A stretch of DNA of 64,000 nucleotides from an uncultured Massilia sp. (GCA_946481275.1 CAMLMV010000012.1:62001-126000); one strand, 5' to 3'. Positions 27,405-36,788 are shown, counted from the first letter of the stretch. The notes: a model not told the origin generated them from the letters alone. Translations and numbers: made by a program.

Positions 27405-28459
27405 ACTTCGAGCACGTCGAGCGCGTACGGCAGCGGCAGGAAATCCAGCTTCGTGCCGCCGGCCGAGCCGTGGCGCACCTCGCCGTCCAGTGCCGCGAGC
27501 TTGATCTCGACGAGCGCATCGGCGCCGCCCGTGCCGTTCGGCGCCGCGTTGACGATCATGCCCGACGGTTGGTCCGGGTCGGCGACGGAATACACTTCGT
27601 CGCCGGGCCGCGCGGCCGCGTCAGGCAGGGTGGCCAGCGCCATGCGGCGTTTCAGCTTGCCGAGGTACTGGCTGCGCGCGACGATTTCCTGGCCCGGATA
27701 GCAGCCCTTCTTGAAATTGACGCCGCCGAGCAGCTCGTAATTGACCATCTGCGGGACGAACTGTTCCTGCGTGCCCGGGCCGATCTGCGGCACGCCGGCG
27801 TGGATGGCCGCCAGTTGCCAGGCCGCGTTGCCGCCCAGCGCGAGCGTGTCCTTCCACGCGGCCAGCGCGCCGATTGCGGCATCCGCCGTCGTCAGCCACA
27901 GGTAGCGCGGCTGCCCGAATGCGTCGGCGAGACGGATCACGGTGCCGGCCTCGCCGTCGACCTTGGCGTACGGTGCGTCGGGCAGGGTGCCGGCGCGGGC
28001 GCGCAGCGCGTCGGCCGCCGCCGCGCCGCCCAGGCCGAGGACGGCCGCGTGGGCCGGTTCGTCGGTGGCGTCGCGCAGCTTCGCTTTCGCGCGCAGCACG
28101 AACATCGTCAGGCGTTTCTGCAGCGGCGCCTGGATGGCGCGCGGCAGTTGCAGGTAGATGTTTTCCGCATCGCGCCACATCAGGAACGTGGCCTGCAGGC
28201 GGCCTTTCGGCGTGCAATAGCCGGCCAGGCGTGCCTCGGAGGTGCCGAGGTGTTCCACGTCGTTGGTCAGCTGGTTGTGCAGGAAGCTGGCGCCGTCCTC
28301 GCCGGCGACGCCGATCAGTCCGAGGTCGGTGACGGGGGCGACGAAGCCCTTCCCGAGGTCGGCTGTCGTGAGTGAGCGGCCGAAGTCCTCGACCTGCGTC
28401 GGGCTATCGGGGTAGAAACGGGCGCCTTGTGTGGCGAGGTGTTCGATCCAATGATTCAT
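27401..28459 (-). CDS. ygfZ: Folate-binding protein YgfZ
   Basis: A 352-residue GcvT-fold protein with the YgfZ signature KKGCYPGQEIVARSQYLGKLKRRM (about residues 248-271, including the essential Cys) and an N-terminal ADLGKGFVAPVTDLGLIGVAGEDGASFLHNQLTND block. It uses tetrahydrofolate to support repair or assembly of certain 4Fe-4S enzymes such as MiaB. First gene of a minus-strand operon; divergent from mltG, as is usual in Burkholderiales. Confidence 0.92.
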   Translation of the reverse strand: MNHWIEHLATQGARFYPDSPTQVEDFGRSLTTADLGKGFVAPVTDLGLIGVAGEDGASFLHNQLTNDVEHLGTSEARLAGYCTPKGRLQATFLMWRDAENIYLQLPRAIQAPLQKRLTMFVLRAKAKLRDATDEPAHAAVLGLGGAAAADALRARAGTLPDAPYAKVDGEAGTVIRLADAFGQPRYLWLTTADAAIGALAAWKDTLALGGNAAWQLAAIHAGVPQIGPGTQEQFVPQMVNYELLGGVNFKKGCYPGQEIVARSQYLGKLKRRMALATLPDAAARPGDEVYSVADPDQPSGMIVNAAPNGTGGADALVEIKLAALDGEVRHGSAGGTKLDFLPLPYALDVLEV

Positions 28460-28563
28460 GACACGAATTATTTCCGGTTTGGCTGTATCGGCTTTATGAT
28501 TACGGCCTCATTATAAGTTCGCCTTCAAAAATGCGCCGACGACGGCAAAAAACCAGGTCCAGC

Positions 28564-29565
28564 ATGGCATTCATAAAAAAACTCATCGTCACAGGCGTCA
28601 TCGTGGCCGTCGGTGCCGGCGCCGGCTTCCAGTGGTGGAGCAAGCAGCCGATCACGCCGGGCAACGCGGCCGTCATTCCGTTCGCCATCGCGCAGGGCAG
28701 CCACGTGGCCGGGGCCGCGCAGCAGATGGCGACGGCCGGCGTCCCCGTCAACCCCTTCCTGTTCGGGGTGCTGGCGCGCGTCACCGGCAAGGCGGGCCAG
28801 ATCAAGGCGGGCAGCTACGAGCTGAAGCCCGATACGTCGCCGCGCCGCCTCCTCACCCAGCTCGTGCGCGGCGAGTTCGCGCAGGAATCGCTGACGATCA
28901 TCGAAGGCTGGACGTTCCGCCAGATGCGCCAGGCCATCGACGCGGCGCCGAACCTGAAACACGAGACCGCGAAACTGTCCGACCAGGAACTGCTGGCGAA
29001 GATCGCGCCGGACTACAAGGCGCCGGAAGGCCTGTTCTTCCCCGATACGTATCTGTTCGCGAAGAATGCGAGCGACCTGTCGATCTACAAGCAGGCGCAC
29101 GAGATGATGATGAAGCGCCTGAAGGCCGCGTGGGAAAAGCGCGACCCGGGCCTGCCGTACACGGAACCGTACCAGGCGTTGATCATGGCCTCGCTGGTGG
29201 AAAAGGAGACGGGCCAGAAGAGCGAGCGCGCGATGATCGCGGGCGTCTTCGTGAACCGCCTGAAAGCGGGCATGCTGCTGCAGACCGACCCCACCGTCAT
29301 CTACGGCATGGGCGATAAATACGACGGCAAGATCCGCAAGAAGGACCTCGAGACGGACACCCCGTACAATACCTATACGCGCGCCGGCCTGCCGCCGACG
29401 CCGATCGCGTTGCCGGGCGTGCAATCGCTGGCCGCCGCGACGGCGCCCGCGAAGACGGAAGCGTTGTACTTCGTGTCGCGCGGCGATGGCACGAGTCACT
29501 TCTCGGTCAACCTGAATGAGCACAACAAGGCCGTGAACCAGTACCAGCGCAACCAGTCGCAGTAA
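28564..29565 (+). CDS. mltG: Endolytic murein transglycosylase MltG
   Basis: A 333-residue protein with an N-terminal membrane anchor (MAFIKKLIVTGVIVAVGAGAGF), a LysM-like middle part and the YceG-like domain. Key motifs are FPDTYLF, the catalytic Glu in ALIMASLVEKETGQKSER (about residue 213), LLQTDPTVIYGMG and YNTYTRAGLPPTPIALPG. It cuts nascent glycan strands and sets their length. The ATG at 28564 is preferred; one 11 codons upstream is in frame but adds a highly basic tail. First gene of the mltG-tmk-holB-pilZ operon. Confidence 0.93.
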   Translation: MAFIKKLIVTGVIVAVGAGAGFQWWSKQPITPGNAAVIPFAIAQGSHVAGAAQQMATAGVPVNPFLFGVLARVTGKAGQIKAGSYELKPDTSPRRLLTQLVRGEFAQESLTIIEGWTFRQMRQAIDAAPNLKHETAKLSDQELLAKIAPDYKAPEGLFFPDTYLFAKNASDLSIYKQAHEMMMKRLKAAWEKRDPGLPYTEPYQALIMASLVEKETGQKSERAMIAGVFVNRLKAGMLLQTDPTVIYGMGDKYDGKIRKKDLETDTPYNTYTRAGLPPTPIALPGVQSLAAATAPAKTEALYFVSRGDGTSHFSVNLNEHNKAVNQYQRNQSQ

Positions 29566-29571
29566 ATACGG

Positions 29572-30207
29572 ATGAATCAAATGAATCAAACCGATGCCAC
29601 CCGCGGGCGTTTCATCACCTTCGAAGGCATCGACGGCGCCGGCAAGTCGACGCACATCGGCTACGTCACGTCGCTGCTGAAAGGCGCGGGCAAGCGGGTC
29701 GTCTCGACGCGCGAGCCCGGCGGCACACCGCTCGGCGAGAAGCTGCGCGACCTCGTGCTGCACGAAAAGATGCACCTCGAGACGGAAGCCCTCATCATGT
29801 TCGCCAGCCGCCGCGAGCACGTCGCGCAGGTCGTCGAACCGGCGATCGCGCGCGGCGACTGGGTGCTGTCCGACCGCTTCACGGATGCCAGCTTCGCCTA
29901 CCAGGGCGGCGGGCGCGGGCTCGATCGCGCCAAGCTGGACGCGCTGGAACGATGGGTGCACCCGCACCTGCAGCCGGACCTGACCCTGCTGTTCGACGTC
30001 CCGCTGGACGTCGCCAAGGCCCGCCTGTCCGGCTCGCGCACGCTCGACAAGTTCGAAATGGAACAGGCCGATTTCTTCGCGCGCGTGCGGGGCGAATACC
30101 TGCGCCGCGCCGCGGAATCGAACGGACGCATCGTCGTCATCGATTCGACGCAGACCATCGACGAGGTGCGCGCCGCGCTGCGGGCCGCGCTGGAGACCTG
30201 GCTGTGA
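29572..30207 (+). CDS. tmk: Thymidylate kinase
   Basis: A 211-residue dTMP kinase: P-loop [14 protein letters not shown](E/F)-type motif [30 protein letters not shown], and a lid region [22 protein letters not shown]. It makes dTDP for DNA synthesis. It starts 7 bases after mltG; ATG at 29581 is an alternative start. Its stop overlaps the next gene's possible GTG start, consistent with the classic mltG-tmk-holB order. Confidence 0.95.
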   Translation: MNQMNQTDATRGRFITFEGIDGAGKSTHIGYVTSLLKGAGKRVVSTREPGGTPLGEKLRDLVLHEKMHLETEALIMFASRREHVAQVVEPAIARGDWVLSDRFTDASFAYQGGGRGLDRAKLDALERWVHPHLQPDLTLLFDVPLDVAKARLSGSRTLDKFEMEQADFFARVRGEYLRRAAESNGRIVVIDSTQTIDEVRAALRAALETWL

Positions 30208-30209
30208 GC

Positions 30210-31232
30210 ATGTACCCGTGGCAAGAAGACGCGTGGGCCCGTCTGCAGGCCATGCGCGTGCGGCTGCCGCACGCGATCCTGTTCCACGGTCCGGCCGGCA
30301 TCGGCAAGGCCGATTTCATCGAAGCGTTCGCGCAGGCGCTGCTGTGCGAAAACGTGAGGCCGGACGGCCATGCGTGCGGCGCGTGCGCATCGTGCGGCTG
30401 GTTTGTCCAGGGCAATCACCCGGATTACCGCCGCGTGCGCCCGGAGGCGATGGAGGACGAAGCGCCGGCGGCCGAGGGCGACGAGGCCCCGGCCGAAGAG
30501 AAAAAGGCGAAGTCGAAGACGGCGTCGAAAGAGATCAAGATCGAGCAGGTGCGTGCGCTGGCCGATTTCATGAACATCTCCACGCACCGCCAGGGCCTGC
30601 GCGTCGTCGTGCTGTATCCCGCCGAAGCGCTGAACATGCCTGCGTCGAACGCGCTGCTGAAGACGCTAGAGGAACCGCCCCCGGGTACCGTGTTCCTGCT
30701 GGCATCGAACGGGCTGGACCGGCTGCTGCCGACCATCCTGTCGCGCTGCCGCAAGTTCGCACTGCCGATGCCGGACCACGCCCAGGCGCTCGCGTGGCTC
30801 GAAGCGCAGGGTGTCAACGATGCGGACGGGTGGCTGCGCGAACAGGGCGGCGCACCGCTCGCGGCGCTGGCCCAGGCCGAGACGGGCAGCCGCGAAGAGC
30901 TCGACGGCCTGCTGCAGGTGCTCGCACAGCCGAGCGTGGATGCCGCGTTGCGCAGTGCCGACAAATTGAGCAAGGCGCCGCTTGCATCCCTCGTTGCGTG
31001 GCAGCAGCGGTGGCTGTATGACGTGTTTTCGTACAAGCTGTCCGGCGTCATCCGGTATTATCCGAGATACCAGCGGGAACTCGCGGCGCTTGCGGGAAGA
31101 GTGCACGTGGCTCAGTTGATGCAGGCGATCAAGTCCACGAACGAGCGCCGCGCCGTGGCCGATCACCCTCTGTCTCCGAAGCTGTTTGTCGAAGACATGT
31201 TGCTCGATTACACTGCCCGCTGCGGCTTGTGA
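30210..31232 (+). CDS. holB: DNA polymerase III subunit delta'
   Basis: A 340-residue clamp-loader subunit. It starts MYPWQEDAWARLQAMRVRLPHAILFHGPAGIGKADFIEAFAQALLC, then has the zinc cluster CGACASCGWFVQGNHPDYR, and later LKTLEEPPPGTVFLLAS and the SRC motif TILSRCRKF. The Walker lysine is present although delta' does not hydrolyse ATP. An acidic/lysine-rich insert (about residues 75-105) follows the zinc module and looks disordered. A GTG two codons upstream overlaps the tmk stop and may be the true start. Confidence 0.92.
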   Translation: MYPWQEDAWARLQAMRVRLPHAILFHGPAGIGKADFIEAFAQALLCENVRPDGHACGACASCGWFVQGNHPDYRRVRPEAMEDEAPAAEGDEAPAEEKKAKSKTASKEIKIEQVRALADFMNISTHRQGLRVVVLYPAEALNMPASNALLKTLEEPPPGTVFLLASNGLDRLLPTILSRCRKFALPMPDHAQALAWLEAQGVNDADGWLREQGGAPLAALAQAETGSREELDGLLQVLAQPSVDAALRSADKLSKAPLASLVAWQQRWLYDVFSYKLSGVIRYYPRYQRELAALAGRVHVAQLMQAIKSTNERRAVADHPLSPKLFVEDMLLDYTARCGL

Positions 31233-31242
31233 TGAAAGGAAG

Positions 31243-31647
31243 ATGATGAGCGTAACGCCGAACGGTCCGATCAGCGGCTTGCCCGCCGATCCGAACGCGC
31301 CCCAGCCGGCGCGGCCGTCCGTCCTGTCGCTCGCCATCAAGGAAAAAGCTGCCCTGTACGCGGCCTATATGCCGTTCCTGAAGAACGGCGGCATGTTCGT
31401 GCCGACCAACAAGCCGTACAAGATCGGCGACGAGATCTACCTGATCCTGTCGCTGATGGACGACCCGAACAAATACCCGATCGCCGGCAAGGTCGCGTGG
31501 ATCACGCCGGCCGGCGCGAACAACAACAAGGCGCAAGGCATCGGCGTGCACTTCCCGGCCGACGAGACCGGACAGCGCGCCCGCCTGCGCATCGAAGAAA
31601 TCCTCGGCGCCGCACTGCGTTCGTCGCGCGCCACCCATACCCTGTAA
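31243..31647 (+). CDS. pilZ: PilZ domain protein (type IV pilus PilZ-like)
   Basis: A 134-residue protein with a short Pro-rich N-terminus and a PilZ-fold domain: SVLSLAIKEKAALYAAYMPFLKNGGMFVPTNKPYKIGDEIYLILSL, then AGKVAWITPAG and GIGVHFP. The RxxxR and DxSxxG c-di-GMP motifs are absent, as in Pseudomonas PilZ itself, which instead acts with PilB/FimX in pilus extension. Position after holB and before tatD matches P. aeruginosa. An AAAGGA ribosome site precedes the double ATG. Confidence 0.88.
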   Translation: MMSVTPNGPISGLPADPNAPQPARPSVLSLAIKEKAALYAAYMPFLKNGGMFVPTNKPYKIGDEIYLILSLMDDPNKYPIAGKVAWITPAGANNNKAQGIGVHFPADETGQRARLRIEEILGAALRSSRATHTL

Positions 31648-31662
31648 TTTTTCAGTTTCAAA

Positions 31663-32181
31663 ATGGCATCCTACGTTCACCGCCTCGCCCGCAGGGAAGA
31701 CCTGCCCGTCATCGTCGACATCTACAATTCCACCATCGCCTCGCGCGAAGTCACGGCCGACACCGAACCCGTCACGGTGGCGTCGCGCGAGGGCTGGTTC
31801 GACGAGCACACGCCGGAACGCCGCCCGCTGTGGGTGATCCATGACGCGGCCGATAACTCGGACAACCCCGCTGTGATCGGCTGGTGCTCGTACTCGAATT
31901 TCTATGGCCGCCCGGCGTATTCCGGTACGGCCGAGCTGTCGATCTATATCGCGGAAAGCTGGCGCGGCAAGGGTGTCGGGCGCTACTGCCTGGAACAGGC
32001 GATGGCGTTCGCGCCCAATGTGAACGTGCATACCTTGCTCGGCTTTATCTTCGGGCACAATGCGCCGAGCCTGGGCCTGTTCCGCAAGTATGGATTCGAT
32101 ACGTGGGCGCATTTCCCGCGCGTGGCCAATCTCGACGGCATCGAGCGGGACCTGATCATCCTCGGCAAGCGCGTCGCGTAA
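31663..32181 (+). CDS. GNAT-family N-acetyltransferase (phosphinothricin-acetyltransferase-like)
   Basis: A 172-residue acetyltransferase with VHRLARREDLPVIVDIYNSTIA at the N-terminus, the acetyl-CoA motif IYIAESWRGKGVGRYCLEQAM and GHNAPSLGLFRKYGFDTWAHF, a pattern shared with Pat/Bar-like amino-acid acetyltransferases. The natural substrate is unclear. It lies 15 bases after pilZ and 22 before tatD, in the same operon. Confidence 0.88.
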   Translation: MASYVHRLARREDLPVIVDIYNSTIASREVTADTEPVTVASREGWFDEHTPERRPLWVIHDAADNSDNPAVIGWCSYSNFYGRPAYSGTAELSIYIAESWRGKGVGRYCLEQAMAFAPNVNVHTLLGFIFGHNAPSLGLFRKYGFDTWAHFPRVANLDGIERDLIILGKRVA

Positions 32182-32203
32182 CCACCTCGCGTACAATATC
32201 GGG

Positions 32204-32986
32204 ATGTATATCGATTCCCACTGCCACATCAACTTCCCGGAACTGGCCGCCAGGATGCCGGACATCCTGGCCAAGATGGCCGAGAACAAGGTCTCGCACG
32301 CGCTGTGCGTCTCCGTCGACCTGCCGGAATTCCCCGGCGTGCTCGCGCTGGCCGAGCAATACCCGCACATTTATGCCTCCGTCGGCGTGCACCCGGATTA
32401 CGAGGACACGCCCGAGCCCACCGTCACCCAACTGGTCGAGCTGGCGGACCACCCGAAGGTCATCGCGATCGGCGAGACGGGGCTCGATTATTACCGCCTG
32501 GAAGGCGACCTCGAATGGCAGCGCGAGCGTTTCCGCACGCATATTCGCGCGTCGCGCGAGACGCGCAAACCGCTGATCATCCACACGCGTGCGGCCAGCG
32601 AAGACACGATCCGCATCATGCGCGAAGAGGGGGCCGGTACCGACAAGGGCGGCGTCGCGGGTGTGATGCACTGTTTTACGGAGTCGCTGGAAGTGGCGCA
32701 GGCCGCCATCGAGATGGGGTTTTATATCTCCTTCTCCGGCATCGTGACGTTCAAGAGCGCGAAGGACCTGCAGGCGGTGGCGAAGGCGGTGCCGCTGGAC
32801 CGCATCCTCATCGAGACGGATTCGCCTTACCTCGCGCCCGTGCCGTTCCGCGGCAAGATGAACGAGCCGGGCTATGTGGCGCACGTGGCGGAGTATATCG
32901 CCACGTTGAAGGACGTGCCGCTGCGCGAGATCGCCGACCGCACCACCGAGAATTTCTTCAACCTGTTCAAGGCTGCGAGGACCTGA
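32204..32986 (+). CDS. TatD-family metal-dependent hydrolase (YcfH type)
   Basis: A 260-residue TIM-barrel metallohydrolase. It has HxH in YIDSHCHINF, the metal Glu in AIGETGLDYYR, PLIIHTRAA, MHCFTESLEVA and the final metal Asp in LIETDSPYLAP followed by PVPFRGKMNEP. Members act as 3'-5' DNA exonucleases or deoxyribonucleases. Neighbour of holB as in E. coli (ycfH). Confidence 0.93.
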   Translation: MYIDSHCHINFPELAARMPDILAKMAENKVSHALCVSVDLPEFPGVLALAEQYPHIYASVGVHPDYEDTPEPTVTQLVELADHPKVIAIGETGLDYYRLEGDLEWQRERFRTHIRASRETRKPLIIHTRAASEDTIRIMREEGAGTDKGGVAGVMHCFTESLEVAQAAIEMGFYISFSGIVTFKSAKDLQAVAKAVPLDRILIETDSPYLAPVPFRGKMNEPGYVAHVAEYIATLKDVPLREIADRTTENFFNLFKAART

Positions 32987-32989
32987 CCC

Positions 32990-33640
32990 ATGACCCTGCT
33001 TCGAGCTATCCTGCTTGCCGCCGCGCTCGCGGCACCCGCCCTGGCGATGGCCGACCAGACGAGCGACTTTTTCCGCGCCGTGCAGATGGACGATGCGCGC
33101 ACGGTGCGCTCTCTGCTGGGCAAGGTCGACCCGAACCAGGCCAATCCAGTCGGCGGCGAGCCACCCCTCGTGCTGGCCGTGCGCGAAGGGGCGATGCAGG
33201 TGTTCGACGCGCTGCTGCGCCACCCGGGCACGAACGTCGACGCGCCTGCGCTGAACGGCAACACGGCGCTGATGATGGCCGCGTTCAAGCACAACAAGCC
33301 GGCGGCCGAGGCGCTGGTCGCGAAGGGCGCGGCCGTGAACCGTCCCGGCTGGACGCCGCTGCACTACGCCGCCGCGAGCGGAGATAACGACATCGCGCGC
33401 CTGCTGCTCGCGCACGGCGCCCGCATCGATGCGCAGTCGCCTCCCGCCAGCGGCAAGTTTACGCCGTTGATGATGGCGGCGCGCGAGGGCCACGCGGACA
33501 CGGCCGCGTTCCTGCTGGGCCAGGGTGCGGATCCGCAACTGAAGAATGGCGAAGGCCTGACGGCGGCCGAGATCGCGCGCCGGGCCGATCACGCCGACAT
33601 CGCGGCGGCGCTCGACAAGAAGGTCAAGTCTGGCCGCTGA
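32990..33640 (+). CDS. Exported ankyrin-repeat protein
   Basis: A 216-residue precursor with a cleavable signal (MTLLRAILLAAALAAPALAMA) and about five ankyrin repeats, with consensus stretches such as NGNTALMMAAFKHNKPAAEALVAKGA and WTPLHYAAASGDNDIARLLLAHGA (split over residues 70-150). It is probably a periplasmic protein-interaction module. It starts three bases after tatD and overlaps the convergent diguanylate cyclase gene by 17 bases. Confidence 0.88.
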   Translation: MTLLRAILLAAALAAPALAMADQTSDFFRAVQMDDARTVRSLLGKVDPNQANPVGGEPPLVLAVREGAMQVFDALLRHPGTNVDAPALNGNTALMMAAFKHNKPAAEALVAKGAAVNRPGWTPLHYAAASGDNDIARLLLAHGARIDAQSPPASGKFTPLMMAAREGHADTAAFLLGQGADPQLKNGEGLTAAEIARRADHADIAAALDKKVKSGR

Positions 33641-34964
33641 GCCGGCCGGTTTCGTTTTCCCCGCATTTGTGCGCGCGCTTCTTCGTGTACATGTGCGCGT
33701 CCGCATGCATGAGCAGGGTCTCGACCTGGTCCGCGTGATCGGGAAACAGGCCGATCCCGATGCTGACCCCGATGTGCAGCGGCGCGCATTGCGTGGGCAC
33801 CGGGCGCACGAGCGCGGCGCGGATCTTGTCGGCGCACCGCTCGGCGTCCTCGGGCGCCTGCAGGTCTTCCAGCAGCAGCACGAATTCGTCGCCGCCGAGG
33901 CGCGCCACCGTGTCCGATTCGCGCGCGCATTCGACCAGCCGGGCCGCCACCTCCCGTAGCAGCGCGTCGCCGGCCGCATGGCCGTAGCGGTCGTTGACCT
34001 GCTTGAAATCGTTCACGTCCACATACAGCAGGCCGAGCCGCGAGTGGCAGCGCCGCGCCCGCGCGACGGCCGTGCGGATGCGGTCGAAGAACAGCCGGCG
34101 GTTCGGCAGGCCCGTCAGTTCGTCGTGGCAGGCGGACCGCATCAGGTCGTCGTGCAGGCGCCTGCGCTCCAGCGCCAGCCCGACCTGGGCCGCGACGAAG
34201 TGCAGCAGCCCGCGGTCGGCCGGGGAGTAGCCCGTCCCGGCGTTGTCGCGCAGCAGCAGCGCGCCGATCGTGCCGGCCGGGCCGCCCAGGTCGATCATGA
34301 GCCACGTGTTCAGGCGGCCGGCGCCGACGTGGCGCACGGCGTCCGCGGCGACGCTGTCCGGCGCCGTGGCCGTCGCGCGCCAGCGCGCGAGACAGGCGCG
34401 CGACGGCAGGCGCGTCTTTGGGTCGTGGTCGCGCTGGTAGACGATCTTGAAGCCGTGCTGCGGGGTCGGGTCGCTGACGACGACCATGCCGGGCGCACCC
34501 ACGAGGCGATCGAGGATGGCGTGGATCTCGCCGCAGAGTCCGGCCAGGTCGCCCGCGTGATAGACCGCTTCGGAGATCGCGTACGTCGCGGCCTGGCGCC
34601 GCTCGGCGCGCTTGCGCGCGGTGATGTCGCGTCCGACGCCCAGGCGCAGGCCCTGGTCGGCGATCCAGCGGGCCGACCACATCACGTCGACACGGCGGCC
34701 GTCCTTGTGGATGTAGCGGTTCTCGAAGCCGACGCGCTCCTGGCCCGCCTGCACGCGCGCGCTTTCCATGCACGTGATGGCGCGGTCTTCGGGGACGACG
34801 AAATCGAGCATGTACTGCCCGATCAGCTCGGTGGGACGGTAGCCGAGCATGCGTTCGCAACCGGCGCTGACGTCCACGATGATGCCGCGCCGGTCCACCA
34901 GGAAGACGACGTCCAGTAACAGATCGGCAATATTCGCCGAGAGGGAACGGATCGAATGAACCAT
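33624..34964 (-). CDS. Diguanylate cyclase with PAS and GAF sensor domains
   Basis: A 446-residue cytosolic protein: PAS/PAC (about 10-130; GRDITARKRAERR linker), GAF (about 145-285) and GGDEF (about 290-440). The active-site motif RLGGDEFVLLLEDL is intact. RESD five residues before it fits the RxxD inhibitory site, so it should make c-di-GMP with product feedback. No transmembrane helix. c-di-GMP output is relevant to the PilZ gene and, possibly, to the two VpsR-like activators in this window. Confidence 0.9.
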   Translation of the reverse strand: MVHSIRSLSANIADLLLDVVFLVDRRGIIVDVSAGCERMLGYRPTELIGQYMLDFVVPEDRAITCMESARVQAGQERVGFENRYIHKDGRRVDVMWSARWIADQGLRLGVGRDITARKRAERRQAATYAISEAVYHAGDLAGLCGEIHAILDRLVGAPGMVVVSDPTPQHGFKIVYQRDHDPKTRLPSRACLARWRATATAPDSVAADAVRHVGAGRLNTWLMIDLGGPAGTIGALLLRDNAGTGYSPADRGLLHFVAAQVGLALERRRLHDDLMRSACHDELTGLPNRRLFFDRIRTAVARARRCHSRLGLLYVDVNDFKQVNDRYGHAAGDALLREVAARLVECARESDTVARLGGDEFVLLLEDLQAPEDAERCADKIRAALVRPVPTQCAPLHIGVSIGIGLFPDHADQVETLLMHADAHMYTKKRAHKCGENETGRLSGQT

Positions 34965-35160
34965 GGCGGCCTGGCGGCGGTGGCGGCGGACGAGAAAATA
35001 CTAACATTCCCACATGGAAAAAGGTCAATGTATTTATGCATCGCCGGCCGGCTGTGCCATCGATCCGACAAACTGGCTGGAAAATCCCCGTCAGCTCGGC
35101 GCATCAGTTGCTAATAAGCATGGAGATAATGCAGGCAACATCCCCCACACTGAGGAACCG

Positions 35161-36084
35161 ATGCTCAACGAACGCGAAATCGAAAGCTGCTACCTGGGGC
35201 AGTTTATTCCGGTCCACTACCATCACAACATGCTGATGGACCATAACCGCATGCACAGCTTCAAGTCCGCGATCTACCACGCCGTCAAGCCGGGCATGAA
35301 GGTCCTGGAACTGGGCGGCGGCACCGGTGTCCTGTCGTTCTTCGCAGCGCAGAATGCAGCGCAGGTCTATTGTGTCGAGTTCAACCCGGACATGGTGCGC
35401 GAGGCGCGCCGCTTCCTCGCCATGAACCCGAACGGCCATAAGGTCGAGGTCGTTCACGCCGATGCGTTCGAATACTTGCCGCCTGAGCCTGTCGACCTCG
35501 TCATCTGCGAAATGATCCATGTGGGCATGCTGCGCGAAAAGCAGGTCGAGGTGATCGAGTCGTTCAAGCGCCGCTACCTGGCGCGCTTCGGCGGTCCGCT
35601 GCCGATCTTCATGCCGGAAGCCGTCATCATGGCCGCGCAGCCGTTGCAGCTCGAATACGATTTCGAGGGGTTCTATGCCCCGATCGTGCAATTCCAGCCG
35701 ACCAACGTGATCTACCCGGGCACCATCGAGCTGGCACAGCCGGGGGTGTATTCGATCATGGACTTCAGCCAGCCCGTCGGCGACGCGATCGCGTGGGAAG
35801 GCCAGTTCCGCATGGAGCAGGGCGGCCGCCTGAACGCGCTGCGCTTCATCACCAAGAACGTGCTGTCGATCATCGAGGAGCGCGGCACGACGATCGACTG
35901 GCTCAACCACTACATGATGCTGCCGCTGGCCACGCCGCTGGACGTGCAGCCAGGCGACGTCGTCCAGGTCGCCTTCGCCTACCGCGCGGGCGGGTCGATT
36001 CCGTCGCTGGAAGCGTCGATGCGTGCCGAGGTCGTCGAACGCGCGGGCGTGCCCGTGCAGGTGCGCGACACCGTCCTGGCCTGA
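35161..36084 (+). CDS. PRMT-like SAM-dependent methyltransferase
   Basis: A 307-residue protein. SAM motif I is VLELGGGTGVLSFFAAQNA, with motif post-I YCVEFNPDMV. The segment VDLVICEMIHVGMLREKQ resembles the double-E substrate loop of arginine methyltransferases, and a C-terminal beta-barrel-like region follows (about 150-300). The target is unknown; a bacterial protein-arginine or small-molecule O/N-methyltransferase is possible. The frame is open upstream to 35014, but the ATG at 35161 has a GAGG box and the more natural N-terminus. Confidence 0.78.
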   Translation: MLNEREIESCYLGQFIPVHYHHNMLMDHNRMHSFKSAIYHAVKPGMKVLELGGGTGVLSFFAAQNAAQVYCVEFNPDMVREARRFLAMNPNGHKVEVVHADAFEYLPPEPVDLVICEMIHVGMLREKQVEVIESFKRRYLARFGGPLPIFMPEAVIMAAQPLQLEYDFEGFYAPIVQFQPTNVIYPGTIELAQPGVYSIMDFSQPVGDAIAWEGQFRMEQGGRLNALRFITKNVLSIIEERGTTIDWLNHYMMLPLATPLDVQPGDVVQVAFAYRAGGSIPSLEASMRAEVVERAGVPVQVRDTVLA

Positions 36085-36097
36085 TCCTTTGCCGCAT

Positions 36098-36129
36098 CGG
36101 GGACGGCCTCCGCTCGTCCCCGCTTTTTT
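36098..36129 (+). terminator. Intrinsic terminator of the methyltransferase gene
   Basis: CGGGGACG / CGTCCCCG stem followed by CTTTTTT, 14 bases past the stop codon. Confidence 0.8.
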
Positions 36130-36234
36130 CCCGTTTATCTCCCGCCGCTGACCGTCCGTCGCAGAAACATTGCGCATTGGCGTCCATACAACTACATTCA
36201 CATCGTCGGGCCGGACCGGCCCCTGTCCTGGAAG

Positions 36235-36447
36235 ATGGAGCTGGCGATGCTGGGTTTCCTCGTGTGGTTGGTGTTATTGTTCCTGTGTTGGCCGATCGCG
36301 CTGCTCGCGCTCGTGATGTACCCGCTCGTCTGGCTCGTGCTGCTGCCGTTCCGCCTGCTCGGGATCGGCGTCGAGGCCGTCTTCGAGCTGCTGCGCGCGA
36401 TCGTCATGCTGCCGGCGCGCGTGCTTGGCGGGGGTATCGGACGCTGA
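36235..36447 (+). CDS. Small hydrophobic membrane protein
   Basis: A 70-residue protein (66 if started at the second ATG, 36247, which has GGAG six bases upstream). Two membrane helices are apparent, LGFLVWLVLLFLCWPIALLA and LVMYPLVWLVLLPFRLLGI, followed by an amphipathic tail ending GGGIGR. No family is recognised. It stands alone between a terminator and the next small gene. Confidence 0.6.
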   Translation: MELAMLGFLVWLVLLFLCWPIALLALVMYPLVWLVLLPFRLLGIGVEAVFELLRAIVMLPARVLGGGIGR

Positions 36448-36517
36448 AGGTGACGTCCAGCCAGTGTGCGCCGATTAACAGACGGACACGAACCGTTCGC
36501 CTATCGTGCCCATACTG

Positions 36518-36543
36518 ATGGCTTTCATTCGAAAGCCATGCTT
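36518..36543 (+). promoter_or_regulatory. Hairpin in the leader of the next small gene
   Basis: ATGGCTTTC / GAAAGCCAT, 4-base loop, followed by GCTTTT and then directly by the AAAGGAG ribosome site. It could be a weak terminator for the preceding gene or a leader structure affecting translation of the following one. Confidence 0.4.
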
Positions 36544-36557
36544 TTAAAGGAGTGACT

Positions 36558-36788
36558 ATGCGCCTGGACATCTACCGCAGAGCCGAACACGACGGCAAGT
36601 TTTCTTACCTGGCCGTCCCCGAGACCCGCAATATCCCCGAGGAAGCCACGAATACCGACTGGGAAGTCGAAGCCCGGGCTTTCGAAGTCGACGACGATGC
36701 CGGAGACCTGCCGGACTACGATATCCAGAACCTGAACGCCCAGCTGGCGGAAAAAGGCTACGCCGTCACGTCGTCGACGATGCATTGA
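36558..36788 (+). CDS. Small acidic protein, DUF6139-like
   Basis: A 76-residue protein (MRLDIYRRAEHDGKFSYLAVPE, IPEEATNTDWEVEARAFEVDDD) with a strong AAAGGAG site before the ATG. From memory it resembles DUF6139, a short family of Oxalobacteraceae and relatives with no known function. Soluble, acidic, no signal. A hairpin overlaps its leader. Confidence 0.7.
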   Translation: MRLDIYRRAEHDGKFSYLAVPETRNIPEEATNTDWEVEARAFEVDDDAGDLPDYDIQNLNAQLAEKGYAVTSSTMH

